From NCBI GenBank assembly GCA_964020085.1, contig OZ026605.1:330701-394700 (forward strand): a stretch of 64,000 nucleotides of DNA, read 5' to 3'. The notes under the pieces were generated by a model, which was not told where the DNA came from, did no database searches, and saw only the letters and a program-made list of their open reading frames with translations. Made by a program: the position numbers and the translations under genes. Source of the stretch: Micromussa lordhowensis. Its lineage: Eukaryota > Cnidaria > Anthozoa > Scleractinia > Lobophylliidae. Position 1 is the stretch's first letter; the number at the start of each line of letters is the position of its first letter. This document shows positions 1-13,300 of the stretch, one piece after another.

Positions 1-1975
1 ATTCCTTTATAATTTACGTACATTTTCTAACGTTATTTCTCTGAATATCTGGCGAGCTTTAGTCTCCTAAACGGGCTTAACTTAAGTCCCAGGTCCGGAT
101 TTTTATATATTTTTCTAGTTTAACTAATTCTTTCAACGTACGTGTTTCAACTCCTTTGGAAGTACTTCATTTTGTACGTGCATAATGAGCTGGAGGTCAC
201 TGGAAAGTTTAACGAGGCTGTTCTTTTCATAGCAATGAGCTGAAAGATATTCGCTTCCTGTTTACAATTCTAGCTGCGGTGTTGCTGCTGCAGTCCGTTA
301 ATCTGTCATCCCAAGCAATGTTTGTAATGCTATTATGTAATGATACTAACCGGAAGTAGGTTAATTCACGTAAATTTAACACTATGAAAAAATTGTTTAG
401 TCTTTCCTTAATATAAATCATTACTTACACCTTGTTATGTGTTATAAACCATTAAAGAATAGAAAAACAAAAAGATATGTAATGACAATTCTTTACTGAC
501 CTCATTGTTTACATTTTGGAGCATTTAGCATATCGAATTTGCGTAGTGTGAAGATGAACTGACTCGAAACATTTAAAGGGGAATTGAAACCTAGTACACG
601 GCGAGATCATTTGTAGCTCTTTGGGTATTGTTGGAGGAGATCTTGGCTTCGAAAAACTGTAAAACATTTCTGGGTGGCAAACATGGTAATTTGCCCATAC
701 ATTCTTTGTAACTTACAAGTCAGTTGAGTTTGTAACCCGCGTCGCACAAAAATCATTGAGAACACCGGGCTCAAATTCCTTAAACAGTCAATATGATCTT
801 TCAATATTCATGTTCATATTTTGTAGCTTGAGAAGAAACTGAATTGCTTAATTAAGCTAGGGAGGCAAATATTGTAGACGAGGATTCCCCCATACCAACT
901 TTAGTCACGTGTAAGATATCTCTCGGTCATAGTCGCCATTTTAGAAGGCAGGGTGCGAAGAGAATGCAAAGACCTTTTTCAACTAAATCTGCAAATCTGT
1001 GGCTACGCATATTCTCGGGGAAAGGGGAAGGGGAAGGGATAGAGGACTTCTTTAACGTTGAAGGGCATTTTCGTGTCCAAGTTTGGGAGTTTACAGTCGG
1101 GTTGTAACTGTCACGAGAGAGTACGTCACGTCACACAGGGAGCTTTTGTATGGCATTACATGATTTTAATGGAGCGTGATGGGATTTTTTAATGTTAAAG
1201 AGAAAAAAAATCTTCCCACCTAAACTTAGTGAAGCCTGCACTGTTATTACTTCCTTGTGTTTCTGTTCGCATCCGTGATTTTATTTATACGTATTATGCA
1301 TATTTGTTTTAAACTCGTGGCCCCTTATCAGCAAAAATAAAAACTACATCCGCTGTAAGTTAATCTTTCGGTAAAATCACGAGATTGTAGACTTCTTGAT
1401 ATTTTACACTATTTACCCAAGAGCTAATAATGAAGTTACCAGATTGTAGACTGATTTAAAGCATAACTATGATAGATATTTGTACAGTTATAAGATTTCG
1501 AGCAATGAGATATTTCCGGCCCTAGCAAACTTAGGCAAATATTTGGAAAGGTAAGCAATTCGTGCTTACGCTCCCCTCTTCTCATCCAGGCCCCTAACCG
1601 ACTTCCCTTCCCAGAGTTCACTTTACAGCAGTTTCATTCATAGTTCTACAAAGTGACGGCTAAAACATGACTTAATGGGAGAGACGTCCACTTCAATTTC
1701 TGAATGGTATTATCTTACTCTGCTGAATGTCAGTAATGTGGCGTATATAGGTATCTAGTGATCTAAGTGCATTGAGTTTTTTTAAATGCACCCAAACAAC
1801 TTTATTCATTATTTTATTATATTAATAGCGTTCCCAAATTCGTTGGCCTTGACTTGGGTTGTAGCTGCCCTGCATGTTCCTTAATTCGTCTCAGTCACAA
1901 ATCTGCTTTGAAGCAATTCTTTCTTTTGTTGTTTTCGCATGTTCAGAGAAATCAAAGCTCAAGATTTAAAAAATA
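1..1975. other. Intergenic stretch with no recognisable gene
   Basis: I see only short chance open frames here. A segment near 1487-1620 resembles 7335-7450, so at least part is dispersed repeat. Nothing resembles the exons of the neighbouring secreted-protein family until about 1976. Confidence 0.5.
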
Positions 1976-2170
1976 AATTACAGACTGGATGTCTCCCTTT
2001 GCATTGTACGTTATCAACCCAAAGATTTCTGCAGGAATCGAACTCTCTCAGACCTTTTGAAACACAAGGGTAAGTATTCCTGGCAATGCGATCATGCGCA
2101 TTTGGACTTTCAAGGAACCCATTTCCTTTACTCGTGTGGTTACTCTCTTGACTAATGCTCTCTTCAGCTT
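1976..2170 (-). pseudogene. Truncated copy of the secreted 8-cysteine gene family
   Basis: On the minus strand this stretch reads in frame from the pro-region motif EESISQESNHTS through the R-I-A-R site into the first four cysteines of the mature domain, closely matching exon 2 of the gene at 2988-3443. Homology stops just after the fourth cysteine, where the frame runs into unrelated sequence, and on the 5' side before the signal peptide. The last four cysteines, the signal peptide and the first exon are missing, so it is a relic. Many aligned residues remain unchanged, so the loss looks recent. I do not know whether it is transcribed. Confidence 0.75.
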
Positions 2171-2987
2171 CTGGGTGGCGTAATGGAACACGGTGGACAA
2201 CTGAAGGTTAATGTATGCTGATAATACCGTCATCTATTATGCAGCCTCACATGCAAATCAGCTGGAGTGAGTGTTGAATTCTGACCTCAAGTTCCTTCAC
2301 GATTGGTCTACCAAGAACGAACTTTTCATCCTAAGAAACTGCTTATGTGATCTTTGGAACCGTTATGTATATGCATATGTCACATGACCTGCATCCGTGT
2401 TGGAAGTAGTACAAGTATTAGTATTGTAAGTAGTGTAAGTAATCATATTGTAATGTAGATAATTTAAGTAATGTAGTGTAAAAAACAAGCAATTTCACCC
2501 AATTATTACTAATGAGAGAGAGGTTCAAATGAAATTTGTGAATGGGATTTGCTCTGCTGAATGTAAATAATGAGGCGTATATTAATAGCGATCACAAATA
2601 CGTTGGTCTTGACTTGGGTTGTAGCTAACCTTCATGTTCATGTTCAATTTAAACTCACATTTCAAACCTGGGACTAAAAAAAAAATTAACATGCAATCTT
2701 CAAGAAATGAAAAAATGTCTGATGACATTTTTAACATTTGTGCAATATAAAATCAGACAACGGCAAAAGATAATTTCAAGGGATGCTCCCCTCGTGTTGT
2801 TACATCATGTTAATACATCTCCAATCTTTCACAGACTCTAATTCAACTTTATTTTCAAAACCTCCTCATCATTAAAACAGACCAGCTGTTTACAATATCC
2901 CCAGAAATATACATAGTACTTTTCTAAGCCTTAAAAAGGCTTTATAGTACAGTGTTGATACATGTAGGATAACATTTTCTGTCAAGT

Positions 2988-3796
2988 TTAAGAGGCACAT
3001 TGACAATCTATTGGCAATGCAAAACATTTATTCATGAACTTAGTATTTTTGAATCCGTACACTGTGTGGCACTTAGGTACTCTGTGTATCGGTATCACAT
3101 AATTACAGGCTGTATGTCTTCCTTTACATTCTACCTTATAAACCCAGAGATTTCTACAGGAATCGAACTCTCTCACAACTTTTGAAACACAAGGGTGAGC
3201 ATTCCTGGCAATACGATCATGCGCAGTTTGGCGTTCCAGGAACCCATTTCCTATACTCGTGTGGTTACTCTCTTGACTAATGCTCTCTTCAGGTTCAATG
3301 GCATCGACTACAGGCTGAGAGTCTTGACCTTGTGAATGCTGATTGAAGAAGACCTGGCTGCGAAGAAATGGCATCTCCGAGGAAAGAGGTTTTGCACACA
3401 CCACGTTGAAATAGGTGAAGACAAAAGCCATAGATATAATTATCTATGCAACCACAAAAACAACCAAAAACATCAAACGTAGATCAAAACGTTTAACACA
3501 ACAAGAATACTTTCATCTAAATTTTGTTAATTCTTGTATGTAAAAGTCTGTTAAAACTTATTATTAAAATATTTTTCCGCGAGCGTTGCCAAATGCGAAA
3601 TATATCTTACATGTGAACATGAAAGTTTCAGAAAAATTATGTAAAATACCTATCCGCAAAAGTTGCCCACTGTTAATTGGTTTGTAACTTAAGAACAAAA
3701 ACAAATAGATTAAACGATGAAATCGAGTTTAAATACGTTCAGCTTTTCACGGTCTAATTAATTGAAATGTTTACTTACTTTTACCGCAAAGTTCAT
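2988..3796 (-). CDS. Secreted 8-cysteine pro-protein, paralog A (minus-type; IL-17-like cystine-knot candidate)
   Basis: Two coding exons on the minus strand: 3796-3779 (MNFAVK) then a GTAAGT donor, and 3443-2988 after a TGCATAG acceptor, joined in phase 0 to give 157 residues. Residues 1 to about 23 form a hydrophobic signal peptide split by the intron. A pro-region follows with the family motif EMPFLRSQ and an N-H-T glycosylation sequon. Then comes R-I-A-R, a minimal furin-type site, directly before the mature domain with eight cysteines spaced 10-9-6-11-14-6-1. The likely role is a secreted signalling or defence peptide; the C-terminal DCQCAS recalls the C-x-C end of IL-17 cytokines, but I cannot confirm the family. 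A TATA-like box lies 114 bases upstream of the ATG and TTTATT (reverse AATAAA) lies at 2848-2853. This minus-type subfamily lacks the N-A-T sequon of the plus-type. A secreted toxin-like or antimicrobial peptide is an alternative. Confidence 0.8.
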
Positions 3797-3909
3797 CCTG
3801 CAATTCAACTGATTGAAGATCTTGTCTCGTAAATTTTTAGTTTGCTTGGGCTCTGTGGACTCCTACAATGTTTTAGATAGTATATAACTAAGTATGAAAG
3901 AAATGATGC

Positions 3910-3918
3910 TTATATAAG
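3910..3918 (-). promoter_or_regulatory. TATA-like box of paralog A
   Basis: CTTATATAA on the minus strand, 114 bases upstream of the ATG. The same box sits at the same distance upstream of paralogs B and D, in a well-conserved block. Confidence 0.4.
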
Positions 3919-5573
3919 TACAGGAAAAACCTTAAATATTCAACACAGGACTGCAATTCCCCACTTCATTGCTTAACATTCCAAAATAGTTCTCAGTGTG
4001 TTATCATCATTTCCTATCCCTATCAGTAGCACTGTCGTTATCAGTTAGATGCAAGGGAATGGAAACTTATAAACCCTTTCAATAACAGACAGTCCTGAGC
4101 ACAATTTGCGCTAAAGACTAACAATTACTTTCAGAAGTTTCAGTTGGAACTTCTTCACTTAAAATTTCTAGACTTAAAAGGAAACGGTTGTTAAAGTGAT
4201 TGATGTATTTTCGGTTACAATATTTTTTTCAAAGCTGGAATTTAAGACATGCGAATACCACTAGAACGGTTCGAACCTCAGTTTATGACGTAAAACAGTT
4301 TTTGAGATTACAGCTCGTTGCCGGTAGCATCGCTATTTTAAGCGCACGACTTGAAATGTTTGATCAACGAAATTGTTAAATTTATATATGGTAAAACAAA
4401 GTAACAAAATGAGCCCCTTGAAAGTCGTCATGATCATGAAATAAGTAATAATTTTATTGCAAAAGAGGAAACCCAATCATGCACAATACCTTCATTATTA
4501 GTCAGACCATAAAACGATCTGCCAATATTTCAAATGATATGTTTCTACGATTTGTAGAATAACGTTAAGTCGATAAAATTTAAAACAGTAGTTGAGTTTA
4601 AGAAAGGAAAACACCAAATACAAATACAAGACTGAAAAAATCAAGAATTTGGCGACTCTGTAGATAGATTACAAAGAGAATTAGAAAGATTTGATGGAAA
4701 CGTTAGGCTAAATATTCAGTAGAAGACGCCCAACTTGAAATGTGACTGTATTCCTCTAAACATGTTGCTTTACTTACCTCTCAAGTCGAAGAATGAAGTT
4801 CCTTTACTTTTTTGTTTACCTTGGAGGACTGAACTCAACACATAGCGTTCATCCCAATGGAAGGCGATTTTTATACTTTTTCATTCTTAATTTATCGGCT
4901 CCATTGTTCATATGCACACCATTTGGGCAAGGGGCGAAACCAATCTACCGTGTGCACATCAAATTTCATGACATCATTGGATAAACGTTATTCCACCGTA
5001 AAACGTTATGTTTCACAAAGTGTAATGTTCTTTCTTTATGTTGCAGATAATTGAAGGGCTCGAGTTTTGAATTTTTGAAAATAGTTTGAAAGAGAAAAGG
5101 CAGTGTGTTTCGATTTTGTCAAGAGGTTGAGAAAAACAGTCAATTTTTTTTCGTTCTTTTAGGAAACTCCGAATGTTTGCCAAATGTATAGAGAATAGGG
5201 GAATCCTTGTTTACAATATTTGCCTCATTAGCATAAGCAATTCAGTTTTTGATGAAGCTACAAATAAATCAGTTCTGAATATTGAAAGGTCATAGTACGA
5301 TTAACTCTGCCAGTGAATATGATATGAACCTGATGTATTGAATACTTTTTGTGCAACACGGGTTTAAAAACTCAAAATTTAACAAAGAATGCATGAGCTC
5401 ATTAGCGCTTTTGCCACCCAGAAATTTTGCAGTTTTTGAAAGACAATTTCTCCTTGAATATTACACCTAAAGAGCGAGAAAATTTCACCATGTACTAAGT
5501 TTCACTAGCTCTTTACCTGCCTGAAGTCAGTTCTTACCTAACATGTTTTCTTCTGTACGCAAAGCCTTATGCA

Positions 5574-5605
<32 letters not shown>

Positions 5606-6290
5606 TGAATCCGCCTATAGACTCCATCTTGAATCAGTGACCTAATCTTATAAGTGGAAAGGGTTTTGCCATTCAAATTCACCTAAACTTTGAACGCTTT
5701 TCAACTATCAACTAATATCACACTGCCTGTTACTATTGCTGCAAGTGAAGAAATCCCTCAAAGCCATTTTGTTTTATTAAAACTAAGATTTGTTATGGTG
5801 CATTTCTCGGCTTCCGTGTTCAATTGTTGAATTACTACAGATATAGGGCTGAAACGAAATGAAACGAGAATTAGATCTGCCCTTACACTCCCCCAGCCTC
5901 TGGCTTGCTTACTTTACTACATAAAACTCCCGTGGGTTAAAACACACTCATTAAAATGCAAACAAAGCGCGCCAAACCTTCTACGTTAAAAGACATCTCT
6001 TCCACTTAACATGCGCGTGCGCGTGCGCATGCTCAAATAGAATTCAACGTATCACACGAGATAATTTGTTCAGACATTATACTTGCTGCGTAAGCACATC
6101 TCAAAGCGTATTCTTTGGCCATGGCGCTTTCATATGTTCTGTGTGCTATCTAATAAGGCAATATTCTCTTGGTGTGAGATAAACTTAGTCCAACCTTTTT
6201 TTTCCTACATAGATTGCCAACGTTTAATAAAATCAATCTAATATCATACATACATATACTTTATTTAACCTCGAATTTAGAGTAGCTAAA
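3919..6290. other. Duplicated 5' flank of paralog A, no gene seen
   Basis: This stretch aligns by eye with the upstream flanks of paralogs B (about 10350-12345) and D (about 18420-20455), with many small indels. It holds a conserved splice-donor-like motif near 4779-4790 (minus) discussed in the findings, and an alternating GCGCGTGCGC tract near 6011-6031. I find no convincing coding exon. Confidence 0.5.
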
Positions 6291-6319
6291 AGATAAGCTA
6301 GTATCTTCGAGTTTCAAGT

Positions 6320-6905
6320 ATAATTCTAAATACTACTAAAATGGAAAATGATAATATATGAAAAAGAGTCATACTGTAGAATCTTGCGCTTGAAATCAGG
6401 AAAGTCAGACGTTCTGAAAGAATCCGGAAGAGAGTTCCATAGTGTTGAAGACATGTATGAAAAGAAGTGAAGACCATAAGTAGTGCTTTTTGTAGACGGT
6501 AGAGACAAAACATAATTACCGCGTAGGCTATAGGATACAGACCGAAACTAAACATATTCCTTAGATAGTCAGGATAGCAGGTAAAAAACAAGCTCTTCTA
6601 CAATATAATTAAGAAAGTCTGAAGACGTATTTTATACAGATCTAGAGATTTGGAGTTAACTTTCAATTGCTAAGTAAAGATTCATATGGAGAATTATAAT
6701 CCTACAAGATAAATCTAGTTGTTTAAAGTATCTATCTTCTCAGTACTAGGCGCACCCCAAAAATGCCATACAGACGAACAATAGTTAAAATGTGGCATAA
6801 TAAAAGCCTTATATAAGTTTAGTAGAGTATCTTTAGAGATAAGTTTACGAAATCTTAACATTACATTGAACTGACCATGAAAAAACACTGCAGGTAAAAA
6901 CACTG
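6320..6905 (-). mobile_element. Degenerate LINE reverse-transcriptase 3' fragment
   Basis: Two overlapping minus-strand frames carry motifs typical of the C-terminal end of non-LTR reverse transcriptases. Upstream, near 6720-6860, is an AFIMPHFNYCSSVWHFWG-type segment. Downstream, near 6380-6480, is a GLHFFSYMSSTLWNSLPDSF segment followed by FKRKI. The frame is interrupted between them and no 5' part is present, so this is a dead, truncated insertion. The motif assignment rests on general knowledge of LINE ORF2 C-termini. Confidence 0.7.
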
Positions 6906-7481
6906 TAAAAACACTGCTAAAAAGCTACATTTTTCTCTTGATTTTTCACACAACAGGCAAAAAAATGCCGCGTAATAGATGACAGCATAAAATATTTACG
7001 GCTCCTAAAGCGGATACTGTGTCAAGCCATTTCTGAATTGAGTCGTGCATGTTTTGCGGAAGAAATAATGAAACACCGGGCTCGCCGCAATGTATGCGTG
7101 AAATTGATTTATCAGCGACAGAGCCATCGAGTTATGTCAAACTTTGCAAACTTTAATTTAAATGTTTGCCGATCAAAGCCGCATTTGCAATCATTTGTCT
7201 TAAGACAATTTCAGAAAAGTCTAAGTCGAGATTCGGCCTTTCGTCCTATAGTACCCATTATTTGATAAACAGATCAACTTAGCAAACCATTTTCAGTAAT
7301 TTTATGCTTAATATACCAGTTTCTCGATTTGAGAATTATAAGATTTCGAGCATGCAGTAATGAGATATTGCCGACCAAAGCAAACTTCTTGCTAGGGTCG
7401 GAAATTATAAATATTGGGAAGGTAAGCAACTTGTCTTTCCCGTCCCTCACTTCCCTTCACCTTTCCATTGTCAAAGAAACC

Positions 7482-7680
7482 TAGGCTGTTCACAGCGTCC
7501 CTATTTTTCAACGCAAGTGAAAGAAAGAGCGAGCGAAGCGAGTGCAAAGCAAGCGGGGTGGAGGCGGGAAGGCGAGCGATGCGAGTCAAACAAAGAATAC
7601 CCAATCAAGCTTCCCGTTTTGCGCTGGCGCGCTGGCGTCCGAGTGTTCAACGATCGAATAGAGGGCTGTGAACAGTCTAA
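7482..7680. mobile_element. Short inverted-repeat element (MITE), about 200 bp
   Basis: The left end reads TAGGCTGTTCACAGCGTCCC and the right end, reverse complemented, TTAGACTGTTCACAGCCCTC, giving imperfect terminal inverted repeats of about 25 bp. The interior is GC-richer than its surroundings and has GAGCGAAGCGAG-type motifs. No transposase frame. The superfamily is not assigned. Confidence 0.6.
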
Positions 7681-7739
7681 GGAGACCGCGAGCCTGTTAT
7701 CTAGCTTACTGTATTCATGTAAGATGTAAGGACAGAAAA

Positions 7740-8080
7740 TGTATGTATAAATATAGGTTACTGCTGTAAGTTGTGTAACAAAGTAAACGTATTTTCAGTG
7801 TAACATATTGTAAGTAATTTAAGTAATTTCTTATAATTAATGTAAATGTAATTTTATGTTGAGTAGTTATTGCAATTCAAGTAAGAAGTTTATCATAGTT
7901 GATGTATTGTAAGTAGTTTATTTCAAGTAATGCAATGTGAGTAGTTTATTGTAATTAATGTATTGTTATGCAGATAATCATAAGTAACGTAGTGTGAAAA
8001 AAAAGCAATTTCACTCAAATATTACTAATAGGAGAAAGGTTCACATGAAATGTGTGAATGTAAGTAATGCTGAATGTAAG
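7740..8080. repeat. Degenerate (TAAGTAATGTA)-type simple repeat
   Basis: Irregular repetition of TGTAAGTAATT and TAATGTATTG-like words with no fixed period. A shorter tract of the same kind occurs at 2405-2480, in the related left flank. No coding potential. Confidence 0.6.
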
Positions 8081-8088
8081 TAATGAAG

Positions 8089-8634
8089 CAGGCCCGTAGC
8101 CAGGATTTTTTACGGGTGGGTGCGATCAGTTGATTATACGGACCAACGAGCGCCGGAGGCGCTCTTTACTAGGGGGGTCAGGGGGCATGCCCCCCCGGGA
8201 AATTTTGAAAATTAAGTTGTCTGAGACTGCATTTCGTGCGTTTTGAAGGTCAGTATGATAGCAATATAGGTCGCTAAAAGCGAACCTAAAAACGTGGATA
8301 TTTGTCAAATTTTGAACTTCAAAATTGATTTTTTTTTGGCAAAGAGAATGCTTTACGTATGTATTTTACAATGTAGAGAATAACAATGCCAATGTCACTA
8401 TTTAAAAATAACAAAAATAGAAATAAAGTTGTAAATCCGTATTGTTCACTCGGCTGGCTGCTGATCATCACGATCTTTCAGAAGTGTGCCAAGCTCAATT
8501 GGGTGCATCTTGGCAAACAGAACAACACTATTATTTTTTTTTTACTATTTATTTTTTTAACAAAAAAGTGGACCTCAGCAGTCTGCGGGGGGGTGCGGGC
8601 GCACCCATCGCACCCCCCCCCCCCTACGGGCCTG
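8089..8634. mobile_element. Non-autonomous DNA element with 11-bp inverted ends and 5-bp target duplication
   Basis: Perfect ends CAGGCCCGTAG (8089-8099) and CTACGGGCCTG (8624-8634) are flanked by TGAAG on both sides (8084-8088 and 8635-8639). The interior has G/C-homopolymer stretches near each end and no transposase frame. The related sequence around 2565-2610 lacks the insertion, giving an approximate empty site and supporting the boundaries. Confidence 0.75.
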
Positions 8635-9262
8635 TGAAGCGTCCTAAATACGTTGGTCTTGATTTGGGTGGTAGCTAATTCTCATGATCGTTAATTCAAC
8701 TCAGCCAAAAATTTGCTTTGAAGTAATTCTTTCTTTCGTTCTTTTCACATATATCAATTTCTTTTCACTCTACTGCGACCCCATATAGCCTTAACTCACA
8801 GGAAATTGACTCACGTAGAAATTTTCCTGTATGTCATAAACTCCCAAAAGACTGCCGATGAGATGGCAGCACTTTATCAAGCAGACAGGAGAAATCAGTT
8901 AACCTTGCTGCATCAAAATTAAGCCTCCCGAATTAGAAAAACTTAAACTAACATTTCAGACCTGGATGAGATGATGACATTTTTAATATTTGTGCAATTT
9001 AAAATCAGACAATGGCAAAGGATGATTTCAAGAGATGCTCCCCTCATGTTGTTACATCATATTAATACATCTCCAGTTCTTTTACAAGTTTATTTTAAAA
9101 AACTTCCTTATCATTGAAACGGACCAGCTGTTTCTAACATCCCCAGAAATATTAAAAAGGCTTTATAGTACAGTATTGTTTAATTTGTTATTAGTTAAAA
9201 TGATAAATACAAAATACAATCACGTTGATACATGTAGGATAACATTTTCTGTCAAGGTTAAT

Positions 9263-10228
9263 TTAAGAGGCACATTGACAATCTATTGGCAATGCAGAAC
9301 ATTTGTTCACGAACTTAGTATTTCTGAATCCGTACACTGTGTGGCACTTTGGTACTCTGTGTACAGATATCACATAATTACAGGCTGGGTGTCTTCCTTT
9401 ACATTCTACCTTATTAACCCAGAGATTTCTACAGGAATCGAACTCTCTCACAACTTTTGAAACACAAGGGTGAGCATTCCTGGCAATGCGATCATGCTCA
9501 GTTGGGCGTTCCAGGAACCCGATTACATCACTCGTGTGGTTCCTCTCTTGACTAATGCTCTCTTCAAGTTCAATGGCATCGACTGCAGGCTGGGAGTCTT
9601 GACCTTGTGAATGCTGATTGACGACCTGGCTGCGAAGAAATGGCATCTCCGAGGAAAGAGGTTTTGCACACACCCCGTAGAAAAAGACAACGACAAACGC
9701 CATACATAGCATTATCTATGTAAACACAAAAACAATAAAAAACAATGAATGTAAATCAAAATATCGAGCCCAGCAACACTTTCGCAACACTTTTGTTTAC
9801 ATTCCGTTACTTCTGATATTAAAAAGATATAACGAAGAGACAAGTTCCCTGTTACTCCGAGTTTCGTGCTCACGCACTCATGTTTAATGGCATTAGCCAC
9901 TTTATTACACGTATACTTCTGATATTAAAAGTCTTGTTATCTGGTTTGTAACTTCAGAAAACAACAAGTAAATTAAACAAATATTTGTTTGATTACTGGC
10001 CCGCCTAGACTAGCATAGCTATCCGCTGGCCAGTCCAGCTGTATGTAAATTAAGAAATGAAATGATTTATATAAAGTTTACGTTCTTAAAAGACAGATTA
10101 ATATATTTTTATAAGCTAGTCGATGACAGAGCCTTACAAGAGAATTATATATACTGGAATACTTCGTTGGAGTATAGTTCTGCATTGTTCATAGCCTTCA
10201 AGTGACTTACTTTTACCGCAAAGTTCAT
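9263..10228 (-). CDS. Secreted 8-cysteine pro-protein, paralog B (minus-type)
   Basis: Exon 1 is 10228-10211 (MNFAVK, donor GTAAGT) and exon 2 is 9715-9263 after a TACATAG acceptor, phase 0, giving 156 residues. It has a split signal peptide, EMPFLRSQ motif, N-H-T sequon and R-I-A-R site followed by the invariant eight-cysteine domain ending DCQCAS. Its pro-region differs from A and D by several replacements, such as E-R for E-S before NHT, and has lost the phenylalanine in RSQ-x-F. The polyadenylation signal is TTTATT at 9089-9094. It is arranged head-to-head with paralog C about 4.6 kb away, and the whole pair is duplicated as D/E. The mature-domain fold is inferred from cysteines only. Confidence 0.8.
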
Positions 10229-10341
10229 CCTGCAATTCAACTGATTGAAGATCTTGTCTCGTAAATTTTCAGTTTGCTTGGACTCTGTGGACTCCTACAA
10301 TGTTTTAGATAGTATATAACTAAGTATGAAAGAAATGATGC

Positions 10342-10350
10342 TTATATAAG
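10342..10350 (-). promoter_or_regulatory. TATA-like box of paralog B
   Basis: CTTATATAA on minus, again 114 bases upstream of the ATG as in A and D. Confidence 0.4.
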
Positions 10351-13300
10351 TACAGGAAAAACCTTAAATATTCAACACAGGACTCCAATTCCCCACTTCA
10401 TTGCTTAAACATTCCAAAATAGTTCTCAGTATGTTTTCATCATTTCCTATCCGTGTCAGTAACACTGTTGTTATCAGGTAGATGCAAGGGAATGGAAACT
10501 TATAAAGTTTATACATCGCAGAATATCAGTTTTAATAACTTATGATTACTTTTAGAAGTTTTAGAACTTCAGTTCTTAACTTCAAATTGCTACATTTTTA
10601 AACGAACAGTTCTTAAAGTGATTGATGTATTTTCCGTTTCAATAATTCTTCACTGAAAGCTGGGCTGATAAAGAAATCATGTGAATACCACTCGAACGGT
10701 TCGAAACTCAGTTTTATGACGTAAACCGTTTTTGAAATCACAGCTTGTTGCTGGTAGCATCGCTATTTTAAGTGCATGACTTGGAATGGGTTTTTCACGA
10801 AATTGTTAAGGGTATAAAAACTAAAACCAAGTAATAAAATATCACATTACAAAACCTCAACAGTATGAAATAAGTATTAACTTTAGTGCAAAATGGAAAA
10901 CCTGATCATCTTTATTCTTACTAGTAAGATGATAAGACGTTCTGCCTCAATATCAAGTGATATGATCTTTGAGAAATAACGCTAAATCGAGGAACTTTAA
11001 AACAGTAGTTTAGTTTAAGAAAAATAAATAAATAGAAAAAAAAACCCACAAATTTGGCGACTCTGCAGATATATTATAAAAAAGAATTAGAAAAGAAACC
11101 TGAGTCTAAATTGTCAGCAGAAGACGCCCAACTTGAAATGTGACTGTATTCCTTCCTTTCCTTTACTTACCTCTAAAGTCGAAGAATCAAGTTCCTTTAC
11201 TGTTTTGTGGTTTACCTTGGAGTACTAAACTCAACACATAGCGTTCATCCCAATGGAAGTCGATTTTTATACTTTTTCATTCTTAATTTATTCGGCTCCA
11301 TTGCTGAACGAAGCGTATTCTAGACCCCACCTACACGAACGGAAGTTTAATCAACTCTTTCCTATTTTTAACTGCTCAGCATAATTTCATTCATATGCAC
11401 ACCACTTAAGCAAGGAGCCATGCCAATCGACCGTGTCCACATCAAATTTCATGACATCATTGAACAAACGTTATGGCTCTGTGAAACATTTTGTTTAACA
11501 ACGTGTAGTATCCTTTCTTTAGGTAGAAGGTACTTTTAGGGCTCGATTTTTGAACTCTTGAAAATAGTTTGAAAGAGAAAAGGCAGTCGATTTTATCTAG
11601 AAGTTGTGAAAAACAGTCACTTTTTTCTTTTTGTAAGGAAAGTCCGAATGTTTACCAAATGTATAGAGACTAGACTCCCTCTTGAATCAGTGACGTAATC
11701 TATCTTGTAAGTGGCCGAGAAAGGGCTTTGCGATTCAAACGGATCTAAACTTTGAACGCTTTTCAATTATAATACCACACTGCCTGTTACTACTGCTGCA
11801 AGTGACAAAATCCCTGAAAGCCATTTGATTCTATTACAACTAAGATTTATTATGGTGGATTTCTCGGCTTCCCTATTCAATTTTGAATCACTACAAATAT
11901 AGGGCTAAAACGACATGAAACGCGGTATTAGATTTGCCCTTGGTAGGCAAATACTCCCCCAGCCTCTGGCTTGCTTACTTTACTATAAAAAGCTCCCGTG
12001 GGTTAAAACACACTCATTAAAATACAAACAAAGCGCGCCAAACCTTCTACATTAAAACATATCTCTTCCACTTAACATGCGCGTGCGCATGCTAAAATAG
12101 CTCCTTTCCTTTCAACGCGGGGGAGGTGACTCTCGAGCGGAAGCTAACATTTGCCATCGTAGCTAACTGTTTGTCCCCGAATATACTTTTTTCAACGTAT
12201 CACAGGAGATAACTTGTTCAGACATTATACTCGCTGTGTAAGGACATCTTAAAGCGTTTTCTTTGGCGAACGTTCATGTGTCCTGTGCAGTAGCTAATAA
12301 GACAATATTCTTTTGGTTTAAGATAAACCTAGTCGGAATTTTTATAAATTAAAATGATAACGTCGAATGAAGTAAATCTTATATCAGGAAACTCGGTCCA
12401 GGTTTATTCTGGTGTCTTTTTAGTCTTGGTATTTCACACAACGCCGGGCAAAAATGACGCAAAAGGTGACATCATGGGATATTTACGGCTGCTAAGGCGG
12501 ATGCTGTGTCAAGCCATTTCTGAATTAAGTCGCCAATGTTTGTCGGAATAAATAATGAACCACCCAGCCCGCTGTAATATACACCTGAAATTGATATATC
12601 AGCGACAGAGCTATCGAGTTATGCCAAACTTAGCAAACTTTAATTTAAGGGTTTACCATTCAAGGCCGCTTTTACAATCTTCTGTCCTAAAACAGAAGTC
12701 TAAATAGGATTGTGCCTTCCGTCGCGTACTACACATTGCTTGATAAACTGATTACTGACTAACCAAGTTATTTTTCGTAATTTTTATGTTTAATTTGCCG
12801 GTTTCTCAATTTGTCAGATTAATTTTAACGTCAACAAACACCCTGGAAAAACAAACAGACACCTGAAAATAAATTTGAATAATAACGAAAACAATCTTGA
12901 TCATCTTTCTCTTTCATGGGTTATACTTAACTGACCTTAGTGGAACTTTTTTCCGGTTTTCCACGTATAAATAGGGATTTAGAGCCTTAAACATCTATCA
13001 GGATTTAATAAATAAATCAATTTTACACAGCTTTTAACGAGGATGATGAAAACAACGCTTTCGAATCATGAGTATTTCAGTGCCTTATAATCTAAAGATG
13101 CGTATAACTTGTCCTTAATTCAATTAACCACTTATGGTATTCAGACGATATAAACGTACGTCATCTAACTAAGTGCTTATCGCTAAATTACGTCATAGTT
13201 CCCGCCTTTTCTTGCTTGTCAGAATAGAGCTATTAATGTCGAAGAAACTGTTCGTTTTGGTAGAAAAATGCCTGTCGCTGTAGCGAACCAAACAACGGCG

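Noticed and set aside
9035..9460. Plus-strand gene of 141 residues opposite paralog B
   Set aside because: It is the antisense shadow of exon 2 and its 3' UTR. The same shadow appears opposite A and D, as expected from shared ancestry of the real genes.
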